Shown here: in pieces, positions 1-10,016 of the stretch
How positions within the stretch are numbered: the stretch's first letter is position 1
Layout of the letters: each line of letters begins with the position of its first letter
Source: Scortum barcoo
Taxonomy: Eukaryota; Chordata; Actinopteri; Centrarchiformes; Terapontidae
Direction: 5' to 3'
DNA: 64,000 nt
Assembly: GCA_023238725.1 (NCBI GenBank)
Contig: CM041554.1
Location: 18,152,050-18,216,049 of the forward strand
The notes under the pieces: model-generated
Seen by the model: only the letters and a program-made list of their open reading frames with translations
Told to the model about the DNA's origin: nothing
Database searches by the model: none
Program-made: the position numbers and the translations under genes

Positions 1-2395
1 GTTGGGAGAAGACTATCAGTGAATATGGCAAAGACTGAAAATGGTCTTTTAGCCTCAATGATTCTGTGAGTGAAATATGTAAAAACTGACATAAAGCCTT
101 TTTATAAGATAAAATTGGCAAAAAACACAAATCCTAAATTCTTAATTTAAAGAAAATTAATGAAACACAGTTAAACGTGTAGAAAGTCACAATACTTCCT
201 TTTAGAGTTTTAAATCTGTGAAAAATGATTGCCAAATAAACACATAGGCAGTATTTTAAAATTTAATTTGGTCCAAGAAGTGTTAAATAATCACTTTATC
301 AATATTATATATTATTGGTAGTTAAAACTCTTTAAGGTGTAGACACATTTTTGATGTCTTTACATAAAATCTTCATCTACTAAGTGACTACACCTGTCTG
401 TATGAACTCTAAGTATTTTCATTGAGTATTGTGTCCATACCTGTCTGCTGTTCAGTCGTCCCCTCTTCTCTGAGTCTGGGCTCTGGATACTGTCAAGCTC
501 GTCTGTGGCAGAAATTATATAATGCACAGAGCTCCTTCAAAAAAACCCACTTCCTTTTCCCAGAGTGTATCCATATCTCAGAAGTTATGTCACATGAGAT
601 CATTTCAGAGAAATTAAATCAGTGGGGAACACCCATGACTTATGCATTGTTCAAGAAAGACAACACATTCACTCATTAACTAAGGTAACATGAAACCATT
701 TCATTTCAGGAGCTACGTGACAGGTTTTTGTTAACTGTATTTGCAAGACGTCACGTTTCAAAAATGCTGACCCATTCTCAGTACACAGTAACTCATTATT
801 CTGTCAGACTTTCCTCATCATCGCAACCTTATTTTTCTGTTCCTTGTCAGGAACTCAGGGTGTGAATGATGACTGATCACAGGAGGATAATATCTGTAGA
901 GAATGAAAGGCAGAAGGTGGGGTAAAATGTTGTTGGACTGTCTGTTGGCCTCTTTTGGAGGAAATGGAAATGGAAAATAATTGAGCCATCTTCAACTTTG
1001 TTTAATTTTTATTTTAAAAATTAAATTTTAATTATTGTTTTGGTATTATATGATCGCTGATGAATTCTTTCAATAAAGATTTTCTTCATTTCATCTTATT
1101 TTCCATTAATATTCATACTAGTGCAGCACCCATATGTATCAAGGAGTAATATGCCGTTGGGAGTGGAGCGATTTCTTGGACCCCGGAAGTGTCCTCCCTT
1201 CATAGTTAGATGAAATTGCTACATCGCCACTTACAGATCAAATGGCAAAAAATTGATCATGGTCAGACGTCGTATCTAGACATACCCTCCAAATGTGGTT
1301 ACAATAGCACAAAGCGTTCAGGAGATATAACATTTTTTTTTGTAATGTAAGCTTTGCCTACACCATTCAAGCAAACTTTGAGGGTCAGTTATAGCAATAC
1401 TGTGTAGAGTATCAAGAATCCACAAAAGTAGCTCTTTCCCTGCTTGGTCAAGAGATGCTCTTTATCTGATCTGGCGACAAGTGCTCAAACTTTGTCAGAG
1501 GAGCAGTGGAAAAAGGCATGGCTTATATTAATTGGTCTGGATGCCCTGAATTCAGGTAGAAATCGATAAATAATTTAGTTTAATAATAATATTAAGAAGA
1601 AGAATTTTAGTTCAAAAGTTACAGGCCAATATGTTAATTTATTGTTCTAGCACCATCATCTTGCCAAATTCGAAAACTGAACCTGAACTTCCTTGGATCC
1701 TGAACAATACACCTGCCAAAATGTGAAGTCAATCAGATGAATCAGATTTTCTGACAACCACCTGTGATAACCAAGTATGAGGATGCAAATTGTTTTGTGT
1801 TTAAGAAATAGCAGCATCTTTATTTTAGCTTCCTGCACAGGAACTGGAAACATATGACGCTGCTTCCTGGTGATTCATCTTTTTATGTTGTCACCCACCT
1901 GGTGACACATGATGCCATTTCAGTGTGTGCAAATGTTTGTGCATTGGATTAACAAGTAAATCAAGGATTAAAGCATGAAAAAAGATTATACTTCTTGTTT
2001 TCAGTCTTACACCATCTCTTAGTGGAACCTTCCAGGGAAACTAAGAAAATCATTTACAAAGGAAAACCCCATATGTGTCAGTAGTTCCAGTTTAGACGTG
2101 GACCAGTGACCAGAGCAAACGAAAGTTACCAGCTTTTCTGGGGGACAACCACCCAAATACAATTTCCTTATCGGACTTTCTGATGTCACTGGAAAAATCT
2201 TTTAATAGTAATTTATTGCATCGTTGGCCTTTTCAGAGGAAACTGTCCAACAGACTTCAAAGCAAAGCAACACATAAAGAAGAAATAATTATAATCATTA
2301 GAAATAAGCCGTCAACTGTGGCTTCTTCTGTGACAATGACGATGAAGAAGCCAGCAGGTAACAAACCACCAGCACCCTCAGATCAGTTATTATTA
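1..2395. other. non-coding 3' flank, no gene recognised
   Basis: The stretch is AT-rich and has only short open frames without recognisable domains. The part around 1130-1340 has a different texture (GGAGTGGAGCG, then CAAAGCGTTCAGGAGATATAAC) that recalls degenerate fish interspersed repeats. I could not assign it to a family. Confidence 0.4.
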
Positions 2396-2914
2396 TTTAT
2401 TTTATTATTTTTACTAAAGAGGTTTTTTCTGGTGGTAAACAAAAGAAAACATGAGAGAAAGACATATTATAACGTTATATATCAGATGCAGATATATTAG
2501 ATATATTAAATATTCTGTATATTCAGTTTCTGTCAGGTAATATAAAGATTAGACTATAATGTATCACTGTCACCTTTCTTTCTTATGAAAGGTAACAAGC
2601 AGAACCCTAAAATAACAAACAATGCATTTGAGCCCAAATGTGCTCACGTTGGGCTATTTCTATTAATATTACCTACATGCTATTTTTTGTCTACATTAAT
2701 CAATAAGATAAAAGTGCTGTTTAAGAGTGTGAAGGACTCTGAAAGTGCTTAAATTGCACATGGAGTCCAATTTTACTTCACCGGAGTGAGTCTCAAATGA
2801 TGCTGCCTTTCCAGATGAGAGTAAAAATCATTCTATAAGAGTTCCTGATATATTTAGTGACGCTCATTTTGCTCAATTTATGCTGTGCATGATCATGTTA
2901 TCCTCCTTAGACCC
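2396..2914 (-). other. presumed 3' UTR of the TNIP-like gene
   Basis: No clear AATAAA was seen between the stop codon and about 2410. Two overlapping AATAAA hexamers (minus strand) occur at 2406-2396 in an AT-rich run, making this the nearest plausible polyadenylation signal. The end point is inference; a transcript read would settle it. Confidence 0.3.
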
Positions 2915-3142
2915 TCAGTCTGACTCTTTGTCCCTGTTTGGGTGCTTGGGGCAGAGTGGGTGGTGCTGTTTTCTTTTCTCTCCACTTTGTGTCCTCTTGT
3001 CTCCTCCTGGTGGCTGCTGCTCATTATTGCAGCGGTGAATGAGCACGGGTTCCTTGTTTGGAGGCGTTTTCTTTAACAACAGCCGCTGCAGCATCTGTTT
3101 GTCCGAACGCTCCCGTCGGAAGTCATCCTCATAAATCTTGAG
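2915..3142 (-). CDS. TNIP-like gene, terminal exon with UBAN motif and stop
   Basis: The exon starts after acceptor ctgtgctgcag at 3143 and ends with TGA at 2917-2915, giving 75 residues. It opens LKIYEDDFRRERSDKQMLQR, a close match to the ABIN ubiquitin-binding signature (human TNIP1: VKIFEEDFQRERSDRERM). After LQRLLLKKTPPNKEP the coiled coil stops at prolines. A basic, polar tail follows (VLIHRCNNEQQPPGGDKR to HHPLCPKHPNRDKESD). In human TNIP1 the helix runs on well past this point, so the UBAN helix here is short. The tail has one Cys in HRCN and one in PLCPKH, too few to call a zinc finger. Confidence 0.75.
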   Translation of the reverse strand, partial: LKIYEDDFRRERSDKQMLQRLLLKKTPPNKEPVLIHRCNNEQQPPGGDKRTQSGEKRKQHHPLCPKHPNRDKESD

Positions 3143-5442
3143 CTGCAGCACAGAAAAAAAAACAAACAAACACGAGGGTCCAGTGAAAAAGATTTCCATA
3201 AAAAGGAGTAGCTCAAAGTGGATTAATCCCCATATTTTGTCAAAAATATTTATTTTAACCCTTGGAGGGGATATGGAGCTGTAAAAATATATCATCAATA
3301 CCTTTGAGTATTGTTTTTTTCAAATTAGGCTTTATTTAATCTGAAATGGTTACTGCAGTATGTATGAACAGCTATTGCACTACCCATACACTCAAAATTT
3401 AACTTAAATACTCATTTTATCACACAACATGTCATCCAAGTAGTTAATATGATAAATAACTGCAGCACTCCATGACTCATTAGTCATCTAAGCACATAAT
3501 CTTTTCGTTGGCTTTGGGTCAAGGTTAGACTCCAGATATGTTTAATAATTTATGCAATAATGCATTATGTGTGCATGTGTTCAGCATGTGTAAAAACACT
3601 ACCTGCTCTTGCAGTAGTGCCACCTGTTGGCGCATCTCCTCCCTCTTCTTCCTCAGCCTCCGGTTCTCCTGCTGTGTGTGTTTGTGGTCGTTGTGCTCCG
3701 TCTGATATTCGGCTTCATAAATCTGGGTCTGCTGACAGAAGACATAAATATGTCAGAGAGCCAATCCAAAGCTGTATATTGTGCTCTGCAGATACTTCTC
3801 GTTATGCTGTGAGCAAATTTCAGAGTAGCACAGAGCCACCACTTGGTGGTGCAGTCCACCATCTAATTCAAGTTTGAGCATTACCCAAATCTTTCCCTGG
3901 CAACAGAGTTGACATCAGTTCTGCTCTCATCGCATGAGAAATGGGAACATTTTTTGATGCTGTGCTGAAGAGAGCAGCCCACCTGACACCTCAGTGCCTC
4001 CAGCTGCTCTTTTAGATCCTGCACATCTTGCTGGGAGTCTCCCATGGCTTCCAGTGTGGTACTGCGGCTCTGGCTTTTTCCCTGCCACCCTGCCTCTGCG
4101 CTAGAGGAAGTTGGGAAAAATGAGGATGCAGGGTTGTATCCAAAGACATGACTGGGCGACAGGTCGGTACCCCCCGGAGGATTACTGGTGGGGCCCGAGA
4201 CATGGCCGCGGATCATGGCACTGAAGCTGCCCTGTAGTAAGACAAAGTCAGGCAAAATCATAAAAGACACTCAACGAATGGGGAATGTTGACAGAAATTA
4301 AAATGTACAAAGTCACGTGGTGCACAGACCCACCACCAGCTACGATACCTGTTTAGCGGGCGTGCAGTCCTTGTCTTGGTGGTGCATCCTGTTCTCCAGC
4401 AGTCTAATATACTCTTGCAGCTCCTGGTTCTTCTTCAGCTCTTGCATCAACGCATGCTCATAGTACTCCTTTGCACACTGCAATCACAAACATAGCAACA
4501 AACCTCAAACCTTTAAACCACTCTGTTATCTACCACCATCTATACCTGCTACACCATAACCCCCAGTTTAGGAATTCCCCCCATATGCTGCACTTTTCAG
4601 GATCAATACAATTCAGTGAACTTTATGCGTGCACTGTTGGTTTTGTGTGTGCATTTACACTTCTTACAAGTGTGTTTACCTGCTGGTGTTCGACTTTGAG
4701 CAGCAGCCTGCTGTTGAGCTGTTTGATGGCAGTGTTTTCCAGCTCCAGTGCCTCCATTCTGTGCTGTAGACCCAGCGTGGCACTGCGGTACACCTGGTCC
4801 CAGTCATCATTCAGCTTCATCAGCTGTAACACACCATTATCGTCACCATGATCATCACCACAAAATCATCAGCATCAAGGCCTCTGCTGCAGCCATCGGT
4901 GGCACCATTCATGTCATCATTCTAAGTCTGTCCCAACAACAACATGGGCATCAGGAAGTGAAATTAGGTCAGTGAAGAGACAGACTTTGCTCTTCAGCCT
5001 ATGCTTGTGCAGCCTGTAAATACATTGCAGTGTTAATCAGTTGAATGAATCATTTCCTCTAGTCTATTTCTCATTTTATTAAACAGCATCTAATTAAAAT
5101 CAAGAAGCCAAGTTTGTATATTTGTGAAAAACCCAACTCTGATGATGATTTTTCACAGCTTAGCAGCAGTTTTCACACAACGCCCACAGTCCTCCTCTGG
5201 CTTTCAGAGAGAACTAAATGTAATTGCCAACATCAGTAATACAAATGTGGACCTGCAGAGAATCTGCACTGGTTCACGGTGATGCTGTACCTCTTTGTTG
5301 ACTCTGCGCAGCTCAGTGTTCTTGTTGAGCAGCAGCAGCTTCTCCTGGTCAGTGGAGGTGACGGTCATGCTCTCAGTGATCAGAGTGACCTGCTCCTCTG
5401 TGGACAGTAACCTGTCACCTCACGGGACTCACATCCTCTGTC

Positions 5443-5479
<37 letters not shown>

Positions 5480-8461
5480 AACACGCAGACACAGTTTACA
5501 CATGGCTAGATAGCCAGAGAATATATGCCATAAATAAAGTCATGATGAGGAACATTAGCAGAGGATTTTCATTAATAAGCAAACACGTGTGCACAAAAGA
5601 ACGTCAGAGTACTTTTGAACACCCACTCGCATTGAGTGCACTTACAGAGAATCGAATCGGAGCTATTATGCTCACCCACGCACACACATGCATGCACAGT
5701 CACATTATGCACTCAAGACACTCAGACACATACAGAGTGGTGCATTTCTCTGCATCCTAGCCAATCAAAATCTCTGTTTACTATCAGATGTGTTTGCATA
5801 TTGATAGCCTGTGGAAACATTGTGGGTGATGATCCCTTGAAAATCTTGATTTCTATTGAACCACCTGGAGAAAAGGAAAATATTTGCAAAGATTAATCAG
5901 TCAAACTAGCTCCCTTTCCAACAGCCCTGATGCAAGGTCTTATTGCAAAGTAATAGTTGACAGGGAGGCAGTGGGGATTTAAAGCCCAGGGGGAATCTGC
6001 TCAGGGAAGAACACACAACTCTGTATGTAGCCCCGAGGGCCTTCTTCACACAAACATGCTGTAGGACTGCTGTAACCCCAGAGAGCTAAGTACTATAAAG
6101 AATCACAATCTGCGATCAGCTCTCATCCCCCTTAAGGCTAAACTCCCCCGCAAACACACGCTTTCATCCACTTACGTGCAGTGTCCTGCTATGTGAAAAA
6201 CGGTGTTACACAATTTTAGAGAGTTGTATTGTCAGATCAAGGCAGCACAAATCATGGGAAAGATGCAGGTTTATTTTAATGCCGTTTAGGTTTTCACAGT
6301 AGATTTCACTACACATAGTCCCCTGTGAATTCATGAAAATATGAGATAAGAAATTCTCTGTCCTCTCAAGCTTAAAGGAATAGTTTAGCATTTAGGGAAA
6401 TATGTGTGTTTGACTTTTTTTTGCCCAGTGTGTAATGAGATTGATACTCTCATGTCTGCCCATTTAATGTGAAGCTATAGCCAGCAGTGGGTCAGCTTAG
6501 CTTAGCATGAAGACAGGAAACAGGTGGAAACAGCTAAGCAGGCTCTTTCCAGGGCAATAAAAAGCAAGCAAAAAACCCCCCAGCAAGTTGCAGTTTTACA
6601 GTGGGTTGTTTGTGGGTCTACTTCTAGGCTGGAGGTGGTGATTTTCTGGAGTTTCCACTGGCTGCCCGGTGACCTTAAAGTGCCAATCACCCGTGAAATC
6701 ACAAGGAACACTTTACATGTTTAAACAAACAGAACAAAGTGTCAATTAGTGAGCTTCAGAGGGGCTGGTAGTTGAATTTTTCTGCCTTTGACAAGAGCCA
6801 GACTAGCTACTTCCCCTTGTTTCAAGTATTTACGCTGACCTAAGCTATCCGGCTACTGGCTGTAGCTTCATGACAATTGACAAGAAAGGGAATTTCTCAA
6901 CTTCTTGTAGCCCCTGGATAAAAATATTATCAAGAAGCTCAAAATAATTTATTTCCTAAAAAGGAAATTTTCAGAAAAGATGTTATCCCAGAGCGAGGTG
7001 ATGTTCTCCATAAAATACATTGCTGTTTTCAAAAGATACATGTGTGACATCTATATGGCTTTATCAGATGTTCAAAAAGGGCTATTTCTTGAAAGTAAAG
7101 ATTGCCCTGAGTCAAAATATTTGTCTAAATCTACACTCTGTACCATCTGTCATCCCTCTGGGTTCAACAAGGCAGGAAAGAGCTTTAGTGAAGGCTGTTT
7201 ATGGCCACTAATGAGTGAATCATCCACACAGAACCAACAGTTCTGCTGTGTGGAAAGTGTAGGATGAAGAAGAAGCTGGAACAAATGAAATAGGGCCTAA
7301 TTTTAGTGGCCAGCATGTGCACAAAATGCTAACTTAGCCATGTCCAATACCCTGTCTTGGCAAGTCAGCACTGTGTATTCAGCCATCCTTTTGGGACCAC
7401 ACCAGCCTCCATGTCTCCCTGATCCAGAGACTTTTCTCTTTCGGCTCCTCTGACAGCAGATACACACTGTGTGACCCAGTTAAACAAAGTTTTCAATCGT
7501 ATGCCGTCTTGGAAGGACACCAAAATGCCACTGCTTCCCGCAGCAATATGGTAATTCACTGCCATGGCACATGATAGAGAGGGAGATAATATCTTTCCCA
7601 TCTTGCCGGTGGCAACCCTGACAAATATGACTCTAGATATGTCGCTGTGTGCAACTGGGATCCCCTTACAGAGGAGAAAAGGAACTTCACAGTTTCAACA
7701 TGTTTTAGGTAGACTAATCATTTGTGTAGGCAGTGTCGTCATGGCATTTACCAACATGCCTACATTAAGAAGCTTTACTATTAGTCACTTACATATAGAA
7801 GACAAGACGATACTATACTGACGATATTTCAGGGTAATGGCTTGTGGTTGTTTTATCTGCATTTTTAATAACATGATGTGAAGGGCGTCAGTGTTGTGAA
7901 ATAGTGAACTAAAGCCTACATCTTCATGATCTCATGGGAAACTCCGCTATCTCTCTTTAGTCCCCCTGTCATTGAACTGAAATTCCCTCAATTAGCAATC
8001 TGAGCATCTCTGAAAATGCGATAAGAAATAGAATTTATCTTTACTGTGTATTTCCAACCAATTCTAGAATTTCACAGATTACAGATAGTAATAATACTAA
8101 TAAATACAAATCTTATTACTTAATGTATAATGTTTAATATTTGCTGACTCTTGTGTTGTGAAGTGTTGATTTGGTATCTTTCTTTGTAGTTTCTGTGCTT
8201 ATCACATTAGATCCTTACAAATTATACCGTTATGTGTATGTGTATTTTGTGTCCTCTCATGTATGTAGAAATGTGGAACATACATACCACAGTTTTTTGG
8301 CTGATTTATGTTCCTGTTGCGTCTGAGGAAAGCTGTCCTCGCTCTTTGGTGAAGTATCTCGCTGTGCTCCTGCTGCTGATGGGGATATGGACGAGGACGA
8401 CGACAAAGACAGCACATCTCCATCCATCGTGACCGTTGGGATCTTCAATTCTTCATACAGT
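2915..8461 (-). CDS. TNIP/ABIN-family coiled-coil protein, partial, seven exons
   Basis: Seven minus-strand exons (8461-8288, 5411-5291, 4823-4680, 4477-4349, 4231-3983, 3731-3603, 3142-2915) join in frame to about 390 residues. Every intron is GT-AG. The middle reads as continuous coiled coil, including LLLLNKNTELRRVNKE followed by LMKLNDDWDQVYRSA, which resembles the 'VNxxWDxxFRS' segment of human TNIP1/TNIP3. The last two exons give QEQLKIYEDDFRRERSD, close to the UBAN/AHD2 ubiquitin-binding motif of the family. Family members bind A20 (TNFAIP3) and linear or K63 ubiquitin in the cytoplasm and restrain NF-kB; that role is inferred here. There is no C-terminal zinc finger of the TNIP2/NEMO type and no proline-rich TNIP1-type tail, so a TNIP3-like or fish-specific paralogue is possible. 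The first exons and start codon lie upstream of 8461 and were not found. Family call fairly sure, paralogue unsure. Confidence 0.7.
3603..3731 (-). CDS. TNIP-like gene, exon with first UBAN-like IYE motif
   Basis: The 129-base, phase-0 exon encodes 43 residues: QTQIYEAEYQTEHNDHKHTQ, QENRRLRKKREEMRQQ and VALLQEQ. The donor is GAGCAG|gtagtg. The acceptor is a tandem NAGNAG (ctgtcagcag), so one extra Gln may be included or dropped. The stretch IYEAEYQTEH resembles the start of the UBAN helix (compare IYKADFQAER in human NEMO). It precedes a second, better match in the next exon, exactly 42 residues or six heptads downstream. Confidence 0.75.
3983..4231 (-). CDS. TNIP-like gene, linker exon
   Basis: The 249-base, phase-0 exon encodes 83 residues. 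The acceptor is cttactacag|GGCAGC and the donor TGTCAG|gtgggc. The first part, beginning GSFSAMIRGHVSGPTSNPPG, is rich in Gly, Ser, Pro and Asn and looks disordered. The second part, including DSQQDVQDLKEQLEALRCQ, returns to coiled coil and leads into the UBAN region. A Pro/Ser-rich break between two coils also occurs between AHD1 and AHD2 in human TNIP1 (a QTPPSSPP stretch), which supports the family call. Confidence 0.7.
4349..4477 (-). CDS. TNIP-like gene, coiled-coil exon
   Basis: The 129-base, phase-0 exon encodes 43 residues. Acceptor tttgtgattgcag|TGTGCAAAG and donor GCTAAACAG|gtatcg are both good. It reads CAKEYYEHALMQELKKNQEL, then QEYIRLLENRMHHQDKDCTP and AKQ. Charged residues and leucines at heptad spacing continue the coiled coil of the previous exon. 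The TP-rich end probably marks a break in the helix. Confidence 0.7.
4680..4823 (-). CDS. TNIP-like gene, AHD1-like coiled-coil exon
   Basis: The 144-base, phase-0 exon encodes 48 residues. It is bounded by an acceptor gttacag|CTGATGAAG and a donor CACCAGCAG|gtaaac. It begins LMKLNDDWDQVYRSATLGLQ and continues through heptad-like leucines (MEALELENTAIKQLNSRLLL). The WDQxYRS core matches the segment around the A20-binding AHD1 region of ABIN proteins (VNxxWDxxFRSM in human TNIP1 and TNIP3, from memory of those proteins). This is one of the two strongest pieces of evidence for the family. Confidence 0.75.
4824..5290 (-). other. intron of the TNIP-like gene
   Basis: This 467-base intron lies between the exons ending at 5291 and starting at 4823. 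Nothing inside it was recognised apart from simple AT-rich sequence. Confidence 0.5.
5291..5411 (-). CDS. TNIP-like gene, coiled-coil exon (EKLLLLNKNTELRRVNKE)
   Basis: The exon ends at a clean donor, AACAAAGAG|gtacag. It encodes LLSTEEQVTLITESMTVTST, then DQEKLLLLNKNTELRRVNKE, the start of the coiled coil. The acceptor is the least certain of the gene. In the coding frame a TGA lies just upstream, so the exon must start after about 5420. The choice gtgacag|GTTACTG (5411) supplies one base, which completes a Trp codon with the upstream TG and keeps the frame. Alternatives are ccacag|AGGAG and cagag|GAGCAG. The intron end has no good pyrimidine tract; a TG dinucleotide run lies about 33 bases before the acceptor. 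Confidence 0.65.
5445..5478. repeat. (CA)17 microsatellite beside a 3' splice site
   Basis: An uninterrupted CA run on the plus strand. On the gene's strand it is a (TG)n run ending about 33 bases before the inferred acceptor at 5412, where a pyrimidine tract would usually lie. Confidence 0.9.
6370..6905. mobile_element. degenerate fold-back (long-TIR) non-autonomous DNA-transposon-like repeat
   Basis: The left part (about 6373-6575) and the right part (about 6785-6890) are imperfect inverted copies. GTGAAGCTATAGCCAGCAGT with TCAGCTTAGC and GGAAACAGGTGGAAACAGCT on the left face the reverse complement of the right, which reads ATGAAGCTACAGCCAGTAGC with GATAGCTTAGG and GAAACAAGGGGAAGTAGCTA. 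It has no open frame of note. The left end begins TAAAGGAATAGTTTAGCAT, and a related copy lies at about 38150-38955. The layout fits a common fish MITE-like repeat; the superfamily is not assigned and no target-site duplication was found. Confidence 0.6.
8288..8461 (-). CDS. TNIP-like gene, most 5' exon found (Ser-rich)
   Basis: The exon is entered through a pyrimidine-rich acceptor ending ctctcag at 8464-8462. It carries one base of a split codon, then 57 codons starting LYEELKIPTVTMDGDV, a run LSLSSSSSISPS, and a polar stretch ending QEHKSAKKL. The chosen donor is TG|gtatgt at 8288/8287, which leaves two bases of the next codon. A second GTATGT four bases further on could serve instead. The serine run and low hydrophobicity suggest a disordered N-terminal linker, a likely phosphorylation region. 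It is placed in this gene because of strand, spacing and matching phase. The exon itself shows no diagnostic motif, so its membership is less certain than that of the coiled-coil exons. Confidence 0.6.
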
Positions 8462-9654
8462 CTGAGAGAAAAATGAAAACGCTGCTGTACCCATGGGGTG
8501 AAGCGTCTACTCCTAAAGCATGTGGTTTTAAGTAAATAGTGTCGTCAGTATTGATACGTAGCAAAAGAGGAAGTAGCCCAGACCTAGAGCCACATGATGC
8601 AGTTATGAGAATAGGAAGTGACACTGACAACTGCTTCGGCTTTATGTTAAAGAGGGCCAGTCCCACTGTGGTGAGTTGTTTAAATGTATTATACCTCACA
8701 CAATGTGGTCGTACAGTACTGAAAACTTTACTCAGTTGATAAGTTGTCATGTTTTGACATCATTTGGAGAATTAGGGAAACTCCAATCAGTGCGTATATT
8801 TGTGTGTTTATGACTGTTACCTTTTAGCCGAACTGTTGTCTTTGTTTTCAAATGAGCAATTCAAGAGTGAGTTAATAGCGGGGGAGCTGAATAGATATGC
8901 ATAATTTTGCATGATTACGTATTGCAAGACATGTAATTGATAATAATGGTAACGCATACATTTATTCACGACAAATAATGATAGGGTCAGGCTGATTGCA
9001 TTCACCAGTCTGCTCATTACTGGGGTAGAAGGAAGTGGGCCGCAGCAGGTTAATTAGCAAATCACATGTTCATCCAAGAGACAATCAAGTAAATTAAAGG
9101 ATTTTTGTTAATTATGTTCCTCTTAGTCAGGCTAAGCTGTCTTTTATTAACACAAATGAATTTTGCCAACCTTGTTTGCTACACCGACTGAGTCCAAGAG
9201 ACTCAAGGCCACTCATAGTAAAGAGTTGCTTGAGAAGTAGGTACCACAGCTGTAAATATCCTGAATGTGTCTCAGAGATTATGCTGAGGCCAAAGGTAAA
9301 TAGAAACTAATCTCCTGCACCTTTATCTTATCAGCATTATTACACTGTGTCCTTTGCATTGGGAACCAGGTAATGTTCTGTAAAGATAAAAGCGGAATGG
9401 CTTTTTACATACAAAGCAATTTAATTAGCTAGTTTCTTGGAGAAGATTGGGAAAAGAATAACAAAGGATAGGTTTTAGGTTTGTATTTTTTTTCTTCTTC
9501 TTTTGTGCACAGTTTATTTGAAATTTTGCAAATAAACAATGTTACTTGTTACTATGTCATAACTGATGTTTTTCCTTTGGGTATTCACACATCTCACCCA
9601 AATAAGTCTTATTATATTTCTCATGTTTGTTTAGATGTTGTCTTGTAATTTGAC
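8462..9654. other. non-coding sequence upstream of the known exons
   Basis: This should be intron or 5' flank of the TNIP-like gene, whose first exon was not found. It is AT-rich with no repeat or coding exon recognised. Confidence 0.4.
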
Positions 9655-10016
9655 AGCACAAGACTTAAGTCTAGAGCCATGCCAGCAGCACGGCTGATAT
9701 CAGAATGCTAACATACTTTGAGTTGACAATTCTAAAACCTTGACACTTAGCAGGTATATTTACTGCATTCACCATCACATTTTAAAGTTGTAGCATGCTA
9801 AGATTTGCTAGTTAGGACAGATGCAAAAGTCATTTGGTATTTGTTCATACATCAAAGTGTTTCGACGTGAAAATGGCACTCGAAGTCAGGGATCACCAAA
9901 CTGATTAAAATTCATCTTGAGGGAGGCGAATGTGTCATTTCTCATGGTAATGTGTCCAACAGTTAATTTCTCTGTTATCTCAGTCTGGACCGAAGTGGTG
10001 GACCGACCAATTGATA
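9655..10016 (+). repeat. old interspersed fish repeat, copy A
   Basis: The sequence runs from GCTAACATACTTTGAG through TAGCATGCTAAGATTTGCTA and GGGATCACCAAACTGATTAA to TCTGGACCGAAGTGGTGGAC. It matches in order a very common teleost repeat ending in a GGACC-GACC motif. A copy in the opposite direction is at about 26440-26705, sharing the TAGCATGCTAA segment and the following TTGGTATTTGTTCAT-like segment. It carries no coding potential. Confidence 0.5.

Larger units (their letters stand above)
5412..8287 (-). other. large intron of the TNIP-like gene
   Basis: About 2.9 kb between the exons at 8288 and 5411. It contains the CA/TG run (5445-5478) and a degenerate fold-back repeat (about 6370-6905). 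I looked for an extra coiled-coil exon on the minus strand and saw none with good splice borders. The two flanking exons join in phase without one. Confidence 0.5.

Noticed and set aside
8445..8750. 101-codon minus-strand frame overlapping the most 5' TNIP-like exon border
   Set aside because: It runs across the acceptor into intron or flank; the exon itself uses a different frame starting at 8461.
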